Origin: Fragilaria crotonensis
Lineage: Eukaryota; Bacillariophyta; Fragilariophyceae; Fragilariales; Fragilariaceae
Length of the DNA: 64,000 nucleotides
NCBI GenBank assembly: GCA_022925895.1
Contig: JAKSYS010000074.1
Coordinates: forward strand, 79,015 to 143,014
Direction: 5' to 3'
The stretch's first letter is position 1, and every line of letters starts with the position of its first letter. Below the pieces are notes generated by a model. It made no database searches, was not told the DNA's origin, and saw only the letters and a program-made list of their open reading frames with translations. The position numbers and the translations under genes are program-made. Below, piece after piece: positions 41,070-52,496 of this stretch.

Positions 41070-42082
41070 TTAATCACAACAACCAGCTCTGCATACGATT
41101 TCACCGGCGTCAATTGCAGGAGTCACATGTGAGCAGAGGACAGACGGAATTGTCCCCGTCAAGTTATTTCGGAACAACCATAACGTATCCAGCAGAGACA
41201 AGCGTCCTAACTCAGTGGGAACCTTGGAAGGCAAGCTGTTGGTTTGCAAATACAACCGAGTCATTTGTGTCAAGAGCCCCATCTGAGTTGGAATACTTGA
41301 TGACAAATTGTTGCGGGCGGCGGAAAACAAGTTGAGCAGTGTCAAGCGCCCAATTTCGCTTGGAATCCTGGATGACAAGGACCTGTCAGAGAAATCCAAA
41401 TATGTCAGCTTCGTCTAGTCGTTGTGTCGCCTGAATTTAGGAGCGCGTCAAACTTGGTTCTCGATTGACAAACAGACAATGATGGAATTGTTAGAAAATT
41501 GCAAGCAATTTGTATTGCGGAGAATGTGGGTGCTCTCGTGGGCGCTCTCGTGGGCGCTCTCGTGGGCGCTCTCGTGGGCGCTCTCGTGGGCGCTCTCGTG
41601 GGCGCTCTCGTGGGCGCTCTCGTGGGCGCTCTCGTGGGCGCTCTCGTGGGCGCTCTCGTGGGCGCTCTCGTGGGTGCTGTCGTGGGGTTGGCGGTGGGTG
41701 CTGTCGTGGGGTTGGCGGTGGGCGCTGTCGTGGGTGCTGTCGTGGGGTTGGCGGTGGGTGCTGTCGTGGGTGCTGTCGTGGGGTTGTCAGTGGGTGCTGC
41801 GGAAGGGTTGGCAGTGGGGTTGTCAGTGGGTGCTGCGGTCGGGTTGTCAGTGGGTGCTGTCGTCGGGTTGGCAGTGGGTGCTGCGGTAGGGTTGTCAGTG
41901 GGTGCTGCGGTAGGGTTGTCAGTGGATGCTGCGGTAGGGTTTGCAGTGGGTCGTACGGTAGGGTCGGAAGTTGGTGCTGCGGTACGGTTGATCGGGCCCA
42001 CAGCTTTGATCTGCATCCCTTTTTGTGCATCACATACCACGGCAAGCGATGCAAGGGATAGATAAATGTTGATCATGGTCAT
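41070..42082 (-). pseudogene. Secreted LRR protein with a long Pro/Thr repeat stalk, frameshifted
   Basis: I place the start at the ATG at 42082 (MTMINIYLSLASLAVVCDAQ), a signal peptide; the frame opens 14 codons earlier. A stalk of NPTAAPTD-like and then RAPT-like repeats follows (about residues 30-165). Next is the Cys cap (IACNFLTIPSLSVC) seen in the other LRR proteins here, and the frame ends at SGDTTTRRS. The LRRs continue in another frame from about 41410: TKLTYLDFSDRSL, IPSEIGRLTLLNLFS, IPTQMGLLTQMTRLYL, VPTELGRLSLLDTLWLF and the end AGEIVCRAGCC. About 20 nt of the first LRR are missing at the break. Without a TM helix, the ancestral protein was probably secreted or wall-bound. Confidence 0.8.
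41528..41672 (-). repeat. 12-bp minisatellite encoding RAPT repeats
   Basis: About twelve nearly perfect copies of GGGCGCTCTCGT (plus strand) encode Arg-Ala-Pro-Thr on the minus strand. Related 9-24 bp units with GTGGGTGCTG continue to about 41960 and encode the NPTTAPT part. Several other frames are open only because the unit is a multiple of three without stops. Confidence 0.92.
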
Positions 42083-44007
42083 GCTGTAGAAATCAATGAT
42101 CCTACCAAGGAACGATGGCAACAAAATTCATCATTTGAGGCTTGTGTGAACTTCAAACTCGTTGCCGTGACTTGCGGCGAGTTCTGCGGTGTTCGCAAGA
42201 TTGACTTTGCAGTGGTTGTATAAATGTGACACTTGTGTCCTTTTCTTGACGTATTTAGTATCGAATTGGTGAAATGTAAACGTGCCTGCTACCGTAATAA
42301 AGAAAGCACGAAACGAGAGTTCAATAGTGTTGCCTTAATAAGAAATTCGCTAAATATAGGCTTTTCCTCCTTGAGACAATGCTTCGAGTATGTAGGACAA
42401 TTCTAGTACTGGTGATGGGACATATCCGTAAGTGACATAAAAGTCGGAAGAGCGTCGGCGAGCTTTTCTATTTCACAACAGTTGTATACGAAGTTGTTCG
42501 CTGCGCCACTTCGAAACCAGTCTGTTGTTCTCTCTTGTTTCCGTTCGGGTTGCCCAGAGTATCTCTCCGTCATGATCGACGGTGTAGGTAGTCAGCATTA
42601 GTGGTAACGTACGACTGTAGGGGCGAGGTAGACTGATGTTTGGGTTGGTCGAGGGGATTCCCTCGACGGTAAATTCAGCTCCAACTCCCCGGATGTTGGG
42701 TGGTCCAGGGGTGGGCTTGGGGAAAATTAAACGATTAGTAAGCTATTGACTTAGTTGCTGGGATGGAAGTTTGCTTGGCACAGTCGGTTCACTTTGGTGG
42801 ATCGATGTGGGCAAAATCTCCCACTCCAGCGGCTTGGATCGGCGAGTTCACGTTGCAGCTAGTTTTCGCGTTCAACGGTGAATCGTGGATGTCACCGTAT
42901 CCATTACGTATGTATGCATACAACATGCCGATACGACATGCCGATATGAACTGCCGATCCGGGGCAACGATAGTACAGGTAGTCGTGCCCGTAGTGCTGC
43001 CCGTACAGTACTTTCGTGCCCCGTTGTAGTAGTGGCGCTGGAGGCACAGTACTGTGCTCCCACCCCAGACCATGTAAATTAGGACATAAAACCTGATGCG
43101 CTAGCAGTGCAACAAATTATGCATCCTACTTCTCTTTAAACTTACTTAGTTCTGCTTGTATGTCCACATTGCACAGACTACCTGATACACTAGCCCGAAT
43201 TATGCATACTATCTCTATCTCCATAACGGTCAGTTCAATATGGATGTGACAATCTGGCTTGTCGTAATCATGTCGTTCCAGGACTGAGGTTGCCGAAAGA
43301 GCACCGGTATCAGTAGTAGCAGAGACAAGTAGTCGGTTTTTGAAATCTTGACAATGGCTGCGATAGTACCAGGTGCTTTAAGGCACGCGTCCATTCTTTG
43401 CAACGTACAGTATTTGTTGACGTTGTGCGCCAACTACGACACCACGACTATGCTGGTTTGCGTGTTCTCCAGTATGTCTTAAGATATAAGAGATTGGAAG
43501 CATAACGACGAAGTCATTCCTCGTCGAAACGACATGATTAGCAACTCCCAAGTTAGAACCCAACATGTGAAGGTTGAACAAGGACAATGAAGCACCATAG
43601 TGACAAAATCAAAAACCTGCTCTCGCAATTGCCGCATCATCTCTGTCATTCTCTAGTCCAATTGCGATAGGTGATTGGAGAAGTTGCATTGAAAGGACAG
43701 GGATGACGAAATTGTGCCGGACAATGCATTCTTGGTGGACAAGGACACTTTTTTTCAAGGTTCGAGGTCGTATCCACGCTCGCATTTTCTACCTGGCATC
43801 TGGAGTACTCGGTTGAGGTTGTGGTCATATCTTTGCTGAAATCTATTTCCTGACTGTACGACAATGAAAGCACTGTCATTAAAATTTATAGGAGATACAA
43901 TGACTGTGCCCAGGAAAGCGAAAATGCGTTCGTCAAGAACGCGCTCGCCCTAGGGGCTTGAACGATTTGTCCTTTGCAGGGGACAACGTGAGAAAGACTG
44001 TTATTCC
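42083..44007. other. Intergenic, no supported gene
   Basis: Short open frames only. Near 43650-43730 the minus strand has NALSGTISSLSFQCNFSN, which might be one decayed LRR, but it is too short to call. CGTA/GTAC-rich words occur near 42960-43075. Confidence 0.3.
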
Positions 44008-44012
44008 TGACC

Positions 44013-44329
44013 TGTGATTTTACTACCTATCGGTACTATCTAACCTGTGATAGACGAATAGGATGTAAAGGGCTTTAGTATTTTGTAAATTGGTGTTAGC
44101 CAATATTGTGAGCATTGATCGTAGATTATTATTTGATCCAGAATGTGGGGACATTAGTACCTTGACATAATGGTGACATGATTGCAAGTACAATTCCTAC
44201 CACAATTGATACTGTACCTATGACCGAGTATTGTATCATAAGGTCATAATACGGTAAGTCGATTTGGGTAGCGTTGTCATACTGTGCTTAGCCGTACTGC
44301 TGTCCGGCTGTACCGTCGTATCATCACAC
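44013..44329 (-). repeat. 3' LTR of copia D
   Basis: This 317-bp LTR is preceded in element orientation by a purine-rich tract GCGTGAGGGA (about 44331-44340). Confidence 0.9.
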
Positions 44330-44367
44330 TCCCTCACGCGTCCAAATTGAGCTCTGCGTTCAGCGCA

Positions 44368-47300
44368 TCACCATCCCATGACAGTGCGTCTGTGCTTTGC
44401 CAATTGGATCTCGTTGAGAGCCTTTGTCAGATAGTCGGCTGGCTGTTCTTCCGTTGCGATCGCATGGATACTTATCTCCTGCCGTTCCACGTAGTCTCTG
44501 AAGTGATGCAATCGTATGTTGAGGTGTTTCGTTCTTGGACGATATTTATGTACCTTCGCCATTCGCCACTGTTGTCCTCGAAGACGCGGCAGTGAACTAG
44601 TGAACTTGGCCTGCGCGGTGGCGATGGGATACCCTCTTGACTTCATCTCCTTCAGAAGTTCCATGATTGGTATGGCGTCCCTGAGCGCGTAGCTGAGTCC
44701 AGTGTACTCGCTCTCTGTGGTGGACAGTGCGATTTCGGTTTGCAACTGGGATTTCCAGAGCAAGGGACATCCCGCATAGTTTATAATATACCCGTGTCGG
44801 GAACGGGCAGTGTCTCGATCGGTCGCTGCTTCAACTGGATCCCAGTCACCACAGAAACTCGCATCCACGAACACTTCAAGATCCTTTCCACTTATCGGAT
44901 TCAATATTGTCCCTTGGTGTCGAGTCCCTTTCAGATATCTGCCGAGCCACCTAATGGCGTCTCCATGTTCGCGTTTAGGATCTGAGACGAAGCGTGCGCA
45001 CTGATGCACAGCAAACGATATGTCACTCCTTGTCGCCTTTTCCAAGTAGTTGAGTTTACCCACTACGGAACGGTAATTGAATGAGTTGTCGAATGCCGAT
45101 GAGCCGCTGTGCCTTGTGAGCAACTTTGAAGAGGCGCTGGGGTTGTCCTTGGTTTTACCGAGTCGTCATTCATGCGAAGGTCATCAAGGATTTGTCCGAT
45201 CAAGTGAGGTTGAGTCAGATGTATCGTTCCATCATCCTTGCGCTCGATGTTGACGCCTAGGAAGTCAGCCAGGTCACCCTCTACTGTTATTGCCAGTCGA
45301 GCCTTGTTCTTCAAGTCTTCAATCACCCTGTCGATCTCATCTTTGTCTGGTCCGGCCAGAAGACTGTCATCCGTGTAAAGAACATACAGTGTCTTTCCTC
45401 GGTAGAAGACACATTCGTCAACCTTGGACTGTTTGAATCCCAGGTCGTTGATCAGCTTATCGACGAGGAATTTGTTCCATACACGCCCAGCCTGCTTCTG
45501 CCCGTATATGTTCCGATGAATCATGAGAACATAGGCTCTTGGATCACCCATCTTCGAGCTCTACCTCGGATGGTATTTTCATGTAGAGTGTTCTTTCTAC
45601 TGGCGCCTGTGCGAACGCTTGGACGAAGTCAATTTGTTTCGTGTGCCATCCGTGCACCGCAGTGAGCGTCAGTAACATGCGGACGGAGTTCCAGGAGGCT
45701 ACTGGTGAATATGTTTCATTATAGTGCACTCCGTGGCGCATGCGTGATCCGTCGATGTTAAGTCTGGCCTTGTACTTCTTGACTGCACCGGTCTTCGCGT
45801 CGCGTTTACGTTTCAGTTGCCATACTGCCGGAAGTATGATCTCACCTTGCGGTACCTCCGACTTTGGTATTACGGTAAAGTTGCCGTTTTCGAACTGATC
45901 TCCCAGTTCTTTCTCCATTCCCTCTAGGAATTTCGCCCAATCCTTTTCTTTCATTGCTTCGTGGAAGTAAAGGGTATCGGGGTCCGACACCGCTTTGTAT
46001 GCGAGGAGCGGGTCATCGTGATCGCGATCGTCATCGGGGAACATTGCTGCGAAGCAGAACAGTTCGCCCTCAACATCATCGGCGGTTAATGGGGATAGCT
46101 CCGCCATCATGGCCTCGATCGTTAATCGTCGAATCGGCTTCGTCTTTCGACCGGACCGTGTTACTGTTACAGTGTTACGGTCCACAACTTCGCTGTGGCT
46201 TCCACTGCCAGTTTTCGAAGTTCGAGACACTCGGTTGTTCTCGTTTGCTGCAGCTTGTTCACTCTGTTGTTGTGACTCCGGAGTACCTGCCTGATTCGTC
46301 GATGCCTTTTCCTGCCTTTTCCTTTTCCTGTTTCCGGAGGTGTTGACTCCCTCAGAGCTCCACGTCCGTTCGATTGTGGTTTGTTCCTCTGGGCCTTTGT
46401 TTCTGTCCGTCAGAGTCTCCCTCTGAGCGACAAATCCTGCCCTATTCTGCCATTTGGATTTCACCGTGATGTCTTTGACGGTTTCGAATGCTGCGTCAAA
46501 TGCGACATGGAATTGTGGACTTACGAGCGCCGTTTCTATCCAGTACAAGCGCTACGTTCCTTCCGTGGTGAGGTGACGTGCCGATGTATATTCCCACCTT
46601 CGATCTGCTTTTCCATTTGTGAAACGGTTGCTGACCCTGAAGGCTGTTGTCCAGCACATATGCTGGACATCCAAACGGTTTCCAATGTTTTGGATTTGAT
46701 ACCACTTTTGTCTTCGTGAATATCTCCGTCGGCGATCGTCGTTCCTTATCCTGGAGGCATGGTGTGTTGTTTATTGCTTCGTTCGCGACTCGTACTGCGT
46801 ACGGCCATAGGTTTGCCGTCACACCATCTGGCCACCGTGAGCTTGCATGGATCAGCATCGAGCGAGCCATTTCCTGAAGCTCTCTGATGCGTCTCGGCAA
46901 TGCCGTTTTGATGATGTGCGTTCACACCCGCAAAGGTGAGTCCCTGGCCGTCCTTCGCAGGTGTCAGTCCAAAGTCGTGCTTTGAATATGCCATTGTCAG
47001 CGTGATAATTTTCGACTGTTATGCCGTGTCGCTTTGCGTACCGCTCAAAAGCTTTCTTGCCATCGACAGTTTCTCTGCGGATGCTGTCTTCTGCAAGTAG
47101 ACGTAACCCATTCGACTAAACTGATCAACGTATACTGTCGCATATTTGTATCGTTTGGTCGTGAGAAATCCTGTCATCTGTGCTATCAAACCTGGTGTCG
47201 GCGATACCAACTGGTCGACGGATACTATTTGTCCGGGTCTCACAGGTGTTCCTTCATCGATGAGGTTCTTCCTGGTCTTGCCTCGCCATGGCCTTCGTGT

Positions 47301-49947
47301 TGCTTTTGCGTACAGGCACGCTGTGCATATTGGGGTTCTGCACTTTGCCAGGCGTCGCGGTAGTATGCCTTGTTCGGCCATTGTTTGAAGCTTTTTCATT
47401 GGCACATGTCCATATTGATGGTGCAACATCAACAACTCTGCCATTTCCTCTTTGGCTGTCGAGTTTCTTCGTCGAGTATCACGTTTGGGGTGCTGACCAT
47501 ATTTGCGGTGGCGTTTTCCCTCTGAGTTTGTCGGGCGGACCTTGTAGATTAAAGTCCGTTTGTGACGGTTTGTCGTTATCGACTTCCGGAGGTCGTTGCC
47601 AGAAATGTTGCCACGACAGTGCGGTCGTAACCGGCACCTCATCGTGAGCATCATCGTCGTCATCATCGGAGATGATGCCGCTGGGTAACGCCATCGGTTG
47701 TCGACAATGGTCCGCGTCGTCAATCTCACAACAGAAGGCCGCAAATTGAGAGTACCCGTGTGCCAAGGAAATGTCGCACGTTATCGCGTTTTCCGAGAGG
47801 CACGTGACGCTTGCTGGCACCGTCGTTCCAGTACAGGACGCATTCGGTTGCATTCGTGTGTTCTCCGCACGAGTTTTTGCGGTTCCGATTGCTGCCAGTC
47901 TGGCTCTGCGCCCAATGTTGTGGACTGAGCAGCCTTACCTTCCCATCAGGAATGAAGTATGAGTTTGGAATATCGAACGTGGACTTGCATCCGGCGTCGT
48001 CCTCCCAACTCCAACGTATTGTCCCAACGTGGACATTGGTTGTCCTGGAGCCGCCAAAGCCTTTCACAACTCGACTGCTTGGCTTGAGCTCTCCGATAAA
48101 GTCTTCTCGCGTGTGGGAAATGCATCCCGAGCATCGATTGTCGATCCCGATAAGAGAGGAGTCTGTATCAAAGTGCACTGAGCGCTCTGTGGCAATCGCA
48201 GTTCGTGCTTGCATCGCCAAAACTGACATAGCGGTTACCGCGCTACGGTGTCGATGTGCCTTCAGCGTTGTGCGAAGTCTTCGGTGTGGAGTTCGGCGTG
48301 CGTTTGACTTGAGATTGGACTCCATCCAATCGCCCAGTGTGCTCATTACCGACTCTGTCTTGCTGCACAGGTAAGACCATAACTTGCCTGCGATTGATAT
48401 TTTCTTCGTCTGTTCTTTCTGACGTACTCATCGTCACTGCTGTATAGCGCATGGTGTATCATGATGACGGTGAGTTGAACGGTCTGATGCTTGACATGAG
48501 GATCGAGTTTATAATGGTCCTCCGAATCGTCCTCAATGTGTTGGCGGTACTTCGTGTGACGTCTTGGATTGTTGTCGCAAGTTTCGAATGGGGTTGAGGC
48601 CAGTTCAATAATACTAGTATGAGAGTGGTTACCCATGCTAATCGGCTGGCCCACCTGAGAAGTCATTCCGTTTCTCCCCAGATGATACAGCCTCGGATGC
48701 CTGCTTCTCAATCCTTGCAACGTACGCTTTGGCGATCTTCAACTTCTTGGCGAGCTCTCTTTCTTATCGCCCTTATCGTTTGAGGTGTCGGTCGCTTCGC
48801 GTTTGCTGCCGGATGAAGCTTGCGCCCCTCCCTTGCATTCATTGGGCTTGTGTGCCCTCCACTTCTCACACTTGCCGCCTGTGTCTTTTCCGCACCAGTA
48901 CCAGGTGAAGCCTTTGTGTTCGACTTCCTTCTTATCGCCTTGCTTGGGCTTAGACCATGTCTTGGGATGACCTTTCTGCTTGTTGTGTCCCTTCTTGTTC
49001 TTGGACTTGTCGCTGGTCTTCTTTCCACTAGTCTTCTTTCCCAGTTCAAACGATACTTCTTGTTTAAGTTCTTAACCGTAGTTTCGAGTTTTGCTTCAAG
49101 CGCGACTATTTTCTCTTCTGCTGTTGGCGCGTTCCACGTTCCCTTCTCGACCATTGAGTCGTACTTGTTCTTCGCCGCTAACATTAACTCATCCGGCGTC
49201 ATCTCCTCGCTCCTTCATGATCATCCTGTTTGCGTCCCAGCCATGCTCGGAAGACTTCGTCGCTTGCTGCTCCGTAGCCTTTAAACAGGTTGATTAGGAG
49301 ATCGGAGGTCGATTGGTTTCGCGCCGTCAGGGACTGTAAGAGCAGCTTCACGTACTGGTTGAATCGTCCGATGTCGCTGTCGATAGTGGTGATGTACTGA
49401 TCGAGACTGGACAATTTTGTACGGATTTGGTTGGTGGTAGCGTTTGTGTCGAGGTGGCTCTCCTGATAATTACCTTGAGGAGTGCGACTCCACTGCATAC
49501 GTTATTCTCACCAATCCGATACTGGCTCGACCAAATGGACACTTTCTTCTTGGCATCGGTTGTCAGGGAGGCCATAAGACACTTGTATAGCATGTAAGTG
49601 TCCTGTGCTGGTCTCCCCTTCTTCGATGTATTGAAGTTCGGATATAACGACTTGCTCCAATGTCAACGTTCCATAGTTCTCGATGAGGTTTTCTTCTCTC
49701 TCATCTGGTTCGTCAGCATTCAACGTGATGTTCAGAATCCCTCCTGTCCAACCCATCTCGTCGGCTCTGTCTTGAACGTCCTTGAGGAATTGAAACAGGT
49801 TGTCCGCCTCACAGTTGAATAAGTCGTCCATACTTGCCTGATACCCGCCTTGTAGATCTTCGCATGGTCGCTCCTCGTGTAATCGAGGGCACCGTCAATA
49901 GCCAGTGCTGGGGAGCGCGAAGATAACTGGGGTTCTTCTTCTTCCAT
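44368..49947 (-). pseudogene. Copia D gag-pol, multiply frameshifted
   Basis: From 49947: Gag (EEEEPQLSSRSPALAIDGA, YKCLMASLTTDAKKKVSIW), a zinc-knuckle-like segment near 48900 (WCGKDTGGKCEKWRAHKPNEC, read in a frame between the open ones), protease FDTDSSLIGIDNRCSGC, pre-integrase H2C2 (LMLHHQYGHVPMKKL, CTACLYAKATRRPW), integrase (VSVDQLVSPTPG, VNAHHQNGIAE), reverse transcriptase (IDFVQAFAQAPVER, NIYGQKQAGRVWN, VLYTDDSLLAG) and RNase H (EVFVDASFCGDWDP, TESEYTGLSYALRDA) ending at 44368. All copia domains are present in order, but eight or more frame changes interrupt them. No complete polyprotein can be read from this sequence as given. Confidence 0.9.
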
Positions 49948-49978
49948 GTTCTTGTTCTTTACTTGCGCAGAGGAAGCG

Positions 49979-50296
49979 TGTGATTTTACTACCTATCGGT
50001 ACTATCTAACCTGTGATAGACGAATAGGATGTAAAGGGCTTTTAGTATTTTGTAAATTGGTGTTAGCCAATATTGTGAGCATTGATCGTAGATTATTATT
50101 TGATCCAGAATGTGGGGACATTAGTACCTTGACATAATGGTGACATGATTGCAAGTACAATTCCTACCACAATTGATACTGTACCTATGACCGAGTATTG
50201 TATCATAAGGTCATAATACGGTAAGTCGATTTGGGTAGCGTTGTCATACTGTGCTTAGCCGTACTGCTGTCCGGCTGTACCGTCGTATCATCACAC
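49979..50296 (-). repeat. 5' LTR of copia D
   Basis: This 318-bp LTR is otherwise identical by eye to the 3' copy. The base after it in element orientation begins CGCTTCCTCTGCGCAAG; this is where the primer site should be, but it does not resemble the initiator-Met site. Confidence 0.9.
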
Positions 50297-50301
50297 TGAC
50301 C

Positions 50302-50439
50302 CGATCGGAAGCTGTGCGACAGATTCTGTGCTTTAGAATTGCACCACAAGCAAACACGACAGTCTTTATGTTCCCCAGCTCAGGTGTCTCGAGTCAATAT
50401 GGTGGCTCGAACCCTTGACGCAGTTACAAAAGCATTTTA
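50302..50439. other. Right flank of copia D
   Basis: Joined to the left flank it restores an uninterrupted site (CTGACCCGATCGG). The restored sequence has no convincing gene. Confidence 0.3.
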
Positions 50440-51161
50440 GAGCAGGTCTTATCATGGGGTTAAATGAGTCCAATAAAAATCAAAAAAGCAAGTCTTATAT
50501 GGGAGGGTATAAGAGCAGGTCTTATCATGGGGTTAAGTGAGTCCCGAATCGAAAAAAAATCAAAAAAGCAAGTCTTATGGGAGGGTATAAGTCATTTTTT
50601 AGGATCTTGGATTTGACCCCCTGGGGTCTATATTTTAATCCCGGGTCTAAATTCAGCAAATTTGACCCCAGGGTCAAAGTTTAGACCCCGAGGGGTCTAA
50701 ATATTCTACGCGTTTCCTACGCCATATATACCTCTATCCCCTTTTTCTTCGGCACGAATTCTGCTCGTCAATGCATGGTGGATGTCACACTAGTAGCACA
50801 TCACTACATGTATGCATACACAACAATGCCACCTCCACAACACATGATCCGGAGAAGAGATGTGAGCACTCCTGTTAAATTTGTTCCATTTTCTTTTCTA
50901 CAATGATCACCACATGGCCATCAGTCTCCTGTGGGTGTGATTTGCTTCGCAATCAAATTTGCCATGGCAATGTTGTTGTTGACGATGAGTGACGAGTATA
51001 GAAGGGAGCTCGACTCTTGATTTTTTCAACACTGTTCTTCAAAAAGGTTTGAGTTATTAAGCAAAATGATAAGACTTGCTTTTTCGTTGGACGTGGAGGA
51101 TCTAAAATTTAGACCCCAGGGGTTAAACTGCCAAAATTTAACCTGATGATAAGACCTGCAC
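50440..51161. mobile_element. Inverted-repeat element of about 720 bp, no coding capacity
   Basis: GAGCAGGTCTTATCATGGGG at the left end is inverted at the right end (ACCTGATGATAAGACCTGCA, about 51141-51160). An inner pair, AAAAGCAAGTCTTAT (about 50483) and ATAAGACTTGCTTTT (about 51069), is also inverted. The left end is duplicated in tandem (50440-50512 and 50513-50588, about 75 bp each). The interior has GACCCC/GGGGTC palindromes (50616-50700) echoed at 51105-51125. No ORF is seen. It looks like a MITE or foldback element; target duplication is not evident. Confidence 0.65.
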
Positions 51162-51439
51162 TTATGGTGCAGACATTTTTTGAGACCTGATGTGGAGTGT
51201 AGCTGAGCCTTCTTTGCGGACTCCCACCGAATTCGGAATCTATGGCTGGGTGCAAATAAATAGTACTTTGGGTAGCCATCGTAGCTCTCGTCTAAAATAT
51301 GTTTAGTTCTAAATTCGTCTATGATGAGCACCAGAAAGATTTCTGTATAAAAAAGCTACAATATTGCATATTTTGAAAGCATGCTCTGGAGAATTTGCAG
51401 ACGAGAGAAACATCACATTCTTCCCAGAAACAAAGCACA

Positions 51440-51485
51440 TCATCACTCATCACTCATCACTCATCACTCATCACTCATCACTTCA
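51440..51485. repeat. 7-bp tandem repeat (ATCACTC)
   Basis: Six copies of CATCACT in a row: a simple microsatellite. Confidence 0.9.
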
Positions 51486-51684
51486 TGCCTCCATGATGAT
51501 TTGTAGTCGAAGTCGAACACGCAACGGTACGTTTTGAAGTTGTTGATCAGCTTGTCAACTGCTACTGGACCGAACTTCAAACAATCATGATGAGTTTGTG
51601 GATCAACTTGCCCTGTGTCGACAGCATGGTATGCCATCATATATTGTCGTGCTCGACGTGCATACTTTCTAACTCTCTCAATCG

Positions 51685-52188
51685 TTATAACTTCTTCCGA
51701 CAGGCAATGATATAAACTGGTCTTGAAATTGTCCTTCCTCTCTTTTGTGCAAGGCTTAATCTTCTGTATTCACCCTTCGCGCCACCCCAAACATACTCAA
51801 CACCCTCTCCTGCAAGCTCAGCATGACACTTCGGAGTCAAAAGGACCTCAACTCCGATACACTCTGCAATGTGTTGAAGCATGCCCTCTTTGTTAACAAA
51901 GTCATTGCACAAACCCAGAATATGCCTCAAGCTTGTTCCATAGTCAACTACACTCCCAAATGCATCCTTCTTTCCGGTAAGTGAATACTGTCTGATGTTG
52001 GTGGCGTCAATCAACCCTCTTTCCCACAGTACCTGTAATAACCACTTTGCTTTCCCTTCCCATCTTTCCTTTATCTTCTCAGCTGTCTTAGTGATCGCAA
52101 CGCTGTTAGTAGGCATGCATAAGTCCGCCAACTTCCGTTTGTTTTTCCCCTTAACGGAAATCCCCCTGCCTCGAAGTTCAACCTCCAA
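51685..52188 (-). pseudogene. C-terminal part of a DDE-type transposase
   Basis: A 167-residue open frame on the minus strand carries KIKERWEGKAKWLLQVLWER, then EVLLTPKCHAELAGEGVEYV followed by WGGAKGEYRRL and KRGRTISRP. The pattern LxPKxHxELxxxExVWGxAKxxYR is the C-terminal catalytic block of an IS630/Tc1-related DDE family found in fungi and algae, with the last acidic residue (E) present. The N-terminal DDE part is not found upstream, so this is a fragment. It is transcribed divergently from the relic at 52497. Assignment is by motif shape only. Confidence 0.5.
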
Positions 52189-52496
52189 TTCTGCTCAATT
52201 CCGCTCGATGACTTTTTCAACACGTCTTGAGGTCGGAATCTCATGTTGCAAACAAAGGTCCCTAAGGGGGCGGTCGGATTTCTATATAAAATTACTTCGG
52301 GGATGTATTTTTTTACTTGATACATCGGGTGGGAATTTAATATTGGAAAACTTGCATCAGGTGTGTCTTTTTCAGCATTGGGTGGTACCATAAGATACGC
52401 AACCGCTTCATCGGGTGGTACAGAGCTCCGCCGTAGGGGTCCCTATTCGTCGTCATCACATCGTCAGCATGGCAGGCGCGGATCAGCCACAAAAAT

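Larger units (their letters stand above)
44013..50296 (-). mobile_element. Copia D: complete Ty1/copia element (about 6.28 kb), minus orientation
   Basis: Two LTRs (44013-44329 and 49979-50296) flank a gag-pol region. TGACC stands outside both ends (44008-44012 and 50297-50301) as the 5-bp target duplication. In element orientation the LTR begins GTGTGATGATACG and ends GTAAAATCACA. The LTRs differ by one base in a T run (GGCTTTAG versus GGCTTTTAG). The lineage differs from the forward-strand elements: it has a zinc-knuckle-like Gag, an H2C2 motif before the integrase, and YTDD in the reverse transcriptase. Confidence 0.92.

Noticed and set aside
41422-42065. Long plus-strand and alternative-frame ORFs (VGALVGAL, SRGRSRGR, TRPRERPRERP types)
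   Set aside because: They are other frames of the 12-bp minisatellite. The minus-strand frame alone links to a signal peptide and LRRs.
42763-43082. Overlapping short ORFs on both strands
   Set aside because: All short, no motif, and palindromic CGTA/GTAC sequence keeps several frames open by chance.
43646-43879. Possible LRR remnant NALSGTISSLS
   Set aside because: Single motif of about ten residues in a different frame from the open one; could be chance.
51440-51485. Regular 7-bp repeats as a CRISPR-like array
   Set aside because: Pure tandem microsatellite without spacers, in a eukaryotic sequence.
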